In this document: positions 23,804-24,349 of the stretch, one piece after another
How positions within the stretch are numbered: the first letter of the stretch is position 1
Layout of the letters: every line of letters begins with the position of its first letter
Source of the DNA: JANRKT01 sp033763355
GTDB taxonomy: Bacteria; Bacteroidota; Bacteroidia; Chitinophagales; Chitinophagaceae
Assembly (NCBI GenBank): GCA_033763355.1
Contig: JANRKT010000398.1
Span: forward strand, 1-24,349
Direction of reading: 5' to 3'
DNA length: 24,349 bases
The notes under the pieces: model-generated
The model's database searches: none
What the model saw: only the letters and a program-made list of their open reading frames with translations
Told to the model about the DNA's origin: nothing
Program-made: the position numbers and the translations under genes

Positions 23804-24349
23804 ATGAGTAAAAGAACCATTAAAAAAGTTGCTGTACTCGGCTCAGGCGTAATGGGCTCAAGAATTGCCTGTCATTTTGCCGGCGTTGGCGTTCAGGTTT
23901 TATTGCTGGATATTGCAGCCTCCTTACCCACTGAAGGCGGGACACAAAAGTCTTCCGAAAAAAATAAAATTGTTAATGACGCCCTGGCTGCTGCAATAAA
24001 ATCTAATCCTTCCCCGGTATATACCAAAGATGTGGTGAAGCGGATTACCTCCGGTAATTTTGAAGACAACATGAAAGATATATCCGGCTGCGACTGGATT
24101 ATTGAAGTGGTGGTGGAAAGGCTTGACATTAAACAAAAGGTTTTTGAACAGGTGGAAAAATTCCGCAAAGCCGGAACATTAATTACTTCCAATACTTCAG
24201 GCATCCCCATTCATATGATGGCCGAAGGAAGAAGTGAAGATTTTAAAAAACATTTCTGCGGAACACATTTCTTTAACCCGCCAAGATATTTACGTCTTTT
24301 AGAAATTATACCAACTCCATATACTGACCCCGCCATCATTGATTTTTTG
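23804..24349 (+). CDS. 3-hydroxyacyl-CoA dehydrogenase, FadN-like (3' end beyond the window)
   Basis: 182 codons are visible, in frame to the last base. The protein starts with a Rossmann NAD-binding motif, KVAVLGSGVMGSRIACHF (about residues 8-25), with Asp36 at the end of the second strand. It continues with DWIIEVVVERLDIKQKVF, the SNTSGIPI segment and HFCGTHFFNPPRYLRLLEI, with the family's catalytic His expected in GTHFFNPP. The insertion after the second strand (about 37-75) and the 'MAEGRSEDFKKHF' stretch fit the long FadN-type proteins in which the dehydrogenase comes first and an enoyl-CoA hydratase domain follows. That second domain lies outside the window, so the fusion is a prediction. 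The role would be fatty-acid beta-oxidation. The gene starts 117 bp after the preceding terminator. Confidence 0.9.
   Translation, partial: MSKRTIKKVAVLGSGVMGSRIACHFAGVGVQVLLLDIAASLPTEGGTQKSSEKNKIVNDALAAAIKSNPSPVYTKDVVKRITSGNFEDNMKDISGCDWIIEVVVERLDIKQKVFEQVEKFRKAGTLITSNTSGIPIHMMAEGRSEDFKKHFCGTHFFNPPRYLRLLEIIPTPYTDPAIIDFL

Noticed and set aside
1..24349. A new defence, mobile or multi-gene system somewhere in the window
   Set aside because: Nearly every gene is a recognisable housekeeping or stress gene in a normal chromosomal layout. There are no transposases, integrases, toxin-antitoxin pairs, repeat arrays or clusters of unknown genes beyond one two-gene unit.

Overview
The window looks like chromosomal core sequence from a Bacteroidota bacterium, most likely of the Chitinophagales/Chitinophagaceae type. 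The reasons are AT-rich spacers with A-rich start-site contexts and few strong Shine-Dalgarno sites, several good matches to the Bacteroidota promoter pattern TTTG-N19-21-TAnnTTTG, a DUF6427-like membrane protein, a very typical Bacteroidota ECF sigma factor, and a Bacteroidota-style DsbD. I see no phage, transposase, plasmid, CRISPR, tRNA or rRNA gene. Both edges cut a gene: uvrA on the left and a fadN-like beta-oxidation gene on the right.

Left part (1-9.4 kb). uvrA (minus, 3' end missing) is divergent from an ECF sigma factor gene. That gene has a candidate promoter, a leader with nested inverted repeats and a strong terminator shared with a convergent gene. A minus-strand block follows: a full DsbD-type thiol:disulfide reductase, a stand-alone secreted DsbD-alpha-like protein, purQ, a DUF6427-like membrane protein, and a secreted protein of unknown function that is probably co-transcribed with the DUF6427-like gene. 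The pair of Dsb proteins is the most interesting protein-level observation: the alpha domain fused to DsbD has lost both redox cysteines, and the small secreted neighbour has kept them.

Middle part (9.4-16 kb). kup (K+ uptake) is followed by two tandem paralogous, membrane-anchored alpha/beta hydrolases. A textbook peroxide-defence pair follows, oxyR divergent from katA. OxyR carries cysteines at 199 and 208 as in E. coli, and the 104-bp spacer holds an OxyR-like operator (ATAG-N7-CTAT plus a weaker second pair) abutting a good katA promoter.

Right part (16-24.3 kb). Two tandem S66 LD-carboxypeptidase paralogues overlap by ATGA; the upstream one has a signal peptide and the downstream one is leaderless. 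They are divergent from metG. The metG promoter is a perfect consensus match, and its predicted transcript would begin at a compound palindromic element of about 67 bp that fills the 5' leader. Then come a GntP-family gluconate-type permease, a convergent glycerate 2-kinase, a small lipoprotein with an NTF2/SnoaL-like look, and the start of a 3-hydroxyacyl-CoA dehydrogenase gene.

I do not see a new multi-gene system here. The items worth following are the split of DsbD-alpha function, the palindromic metG leader, the sigma-factor leader, the oxyR/katA control region, the aromatic-rich unknown protein, and the paired carboxypeptidases and hydrolases. Annotated starts differ from the longest open frame in several genes (dsbD, the unknown secreted protein, katA, both-side overlaps of ldcA, metG, glycerate kinase); the reasons are in the entries.
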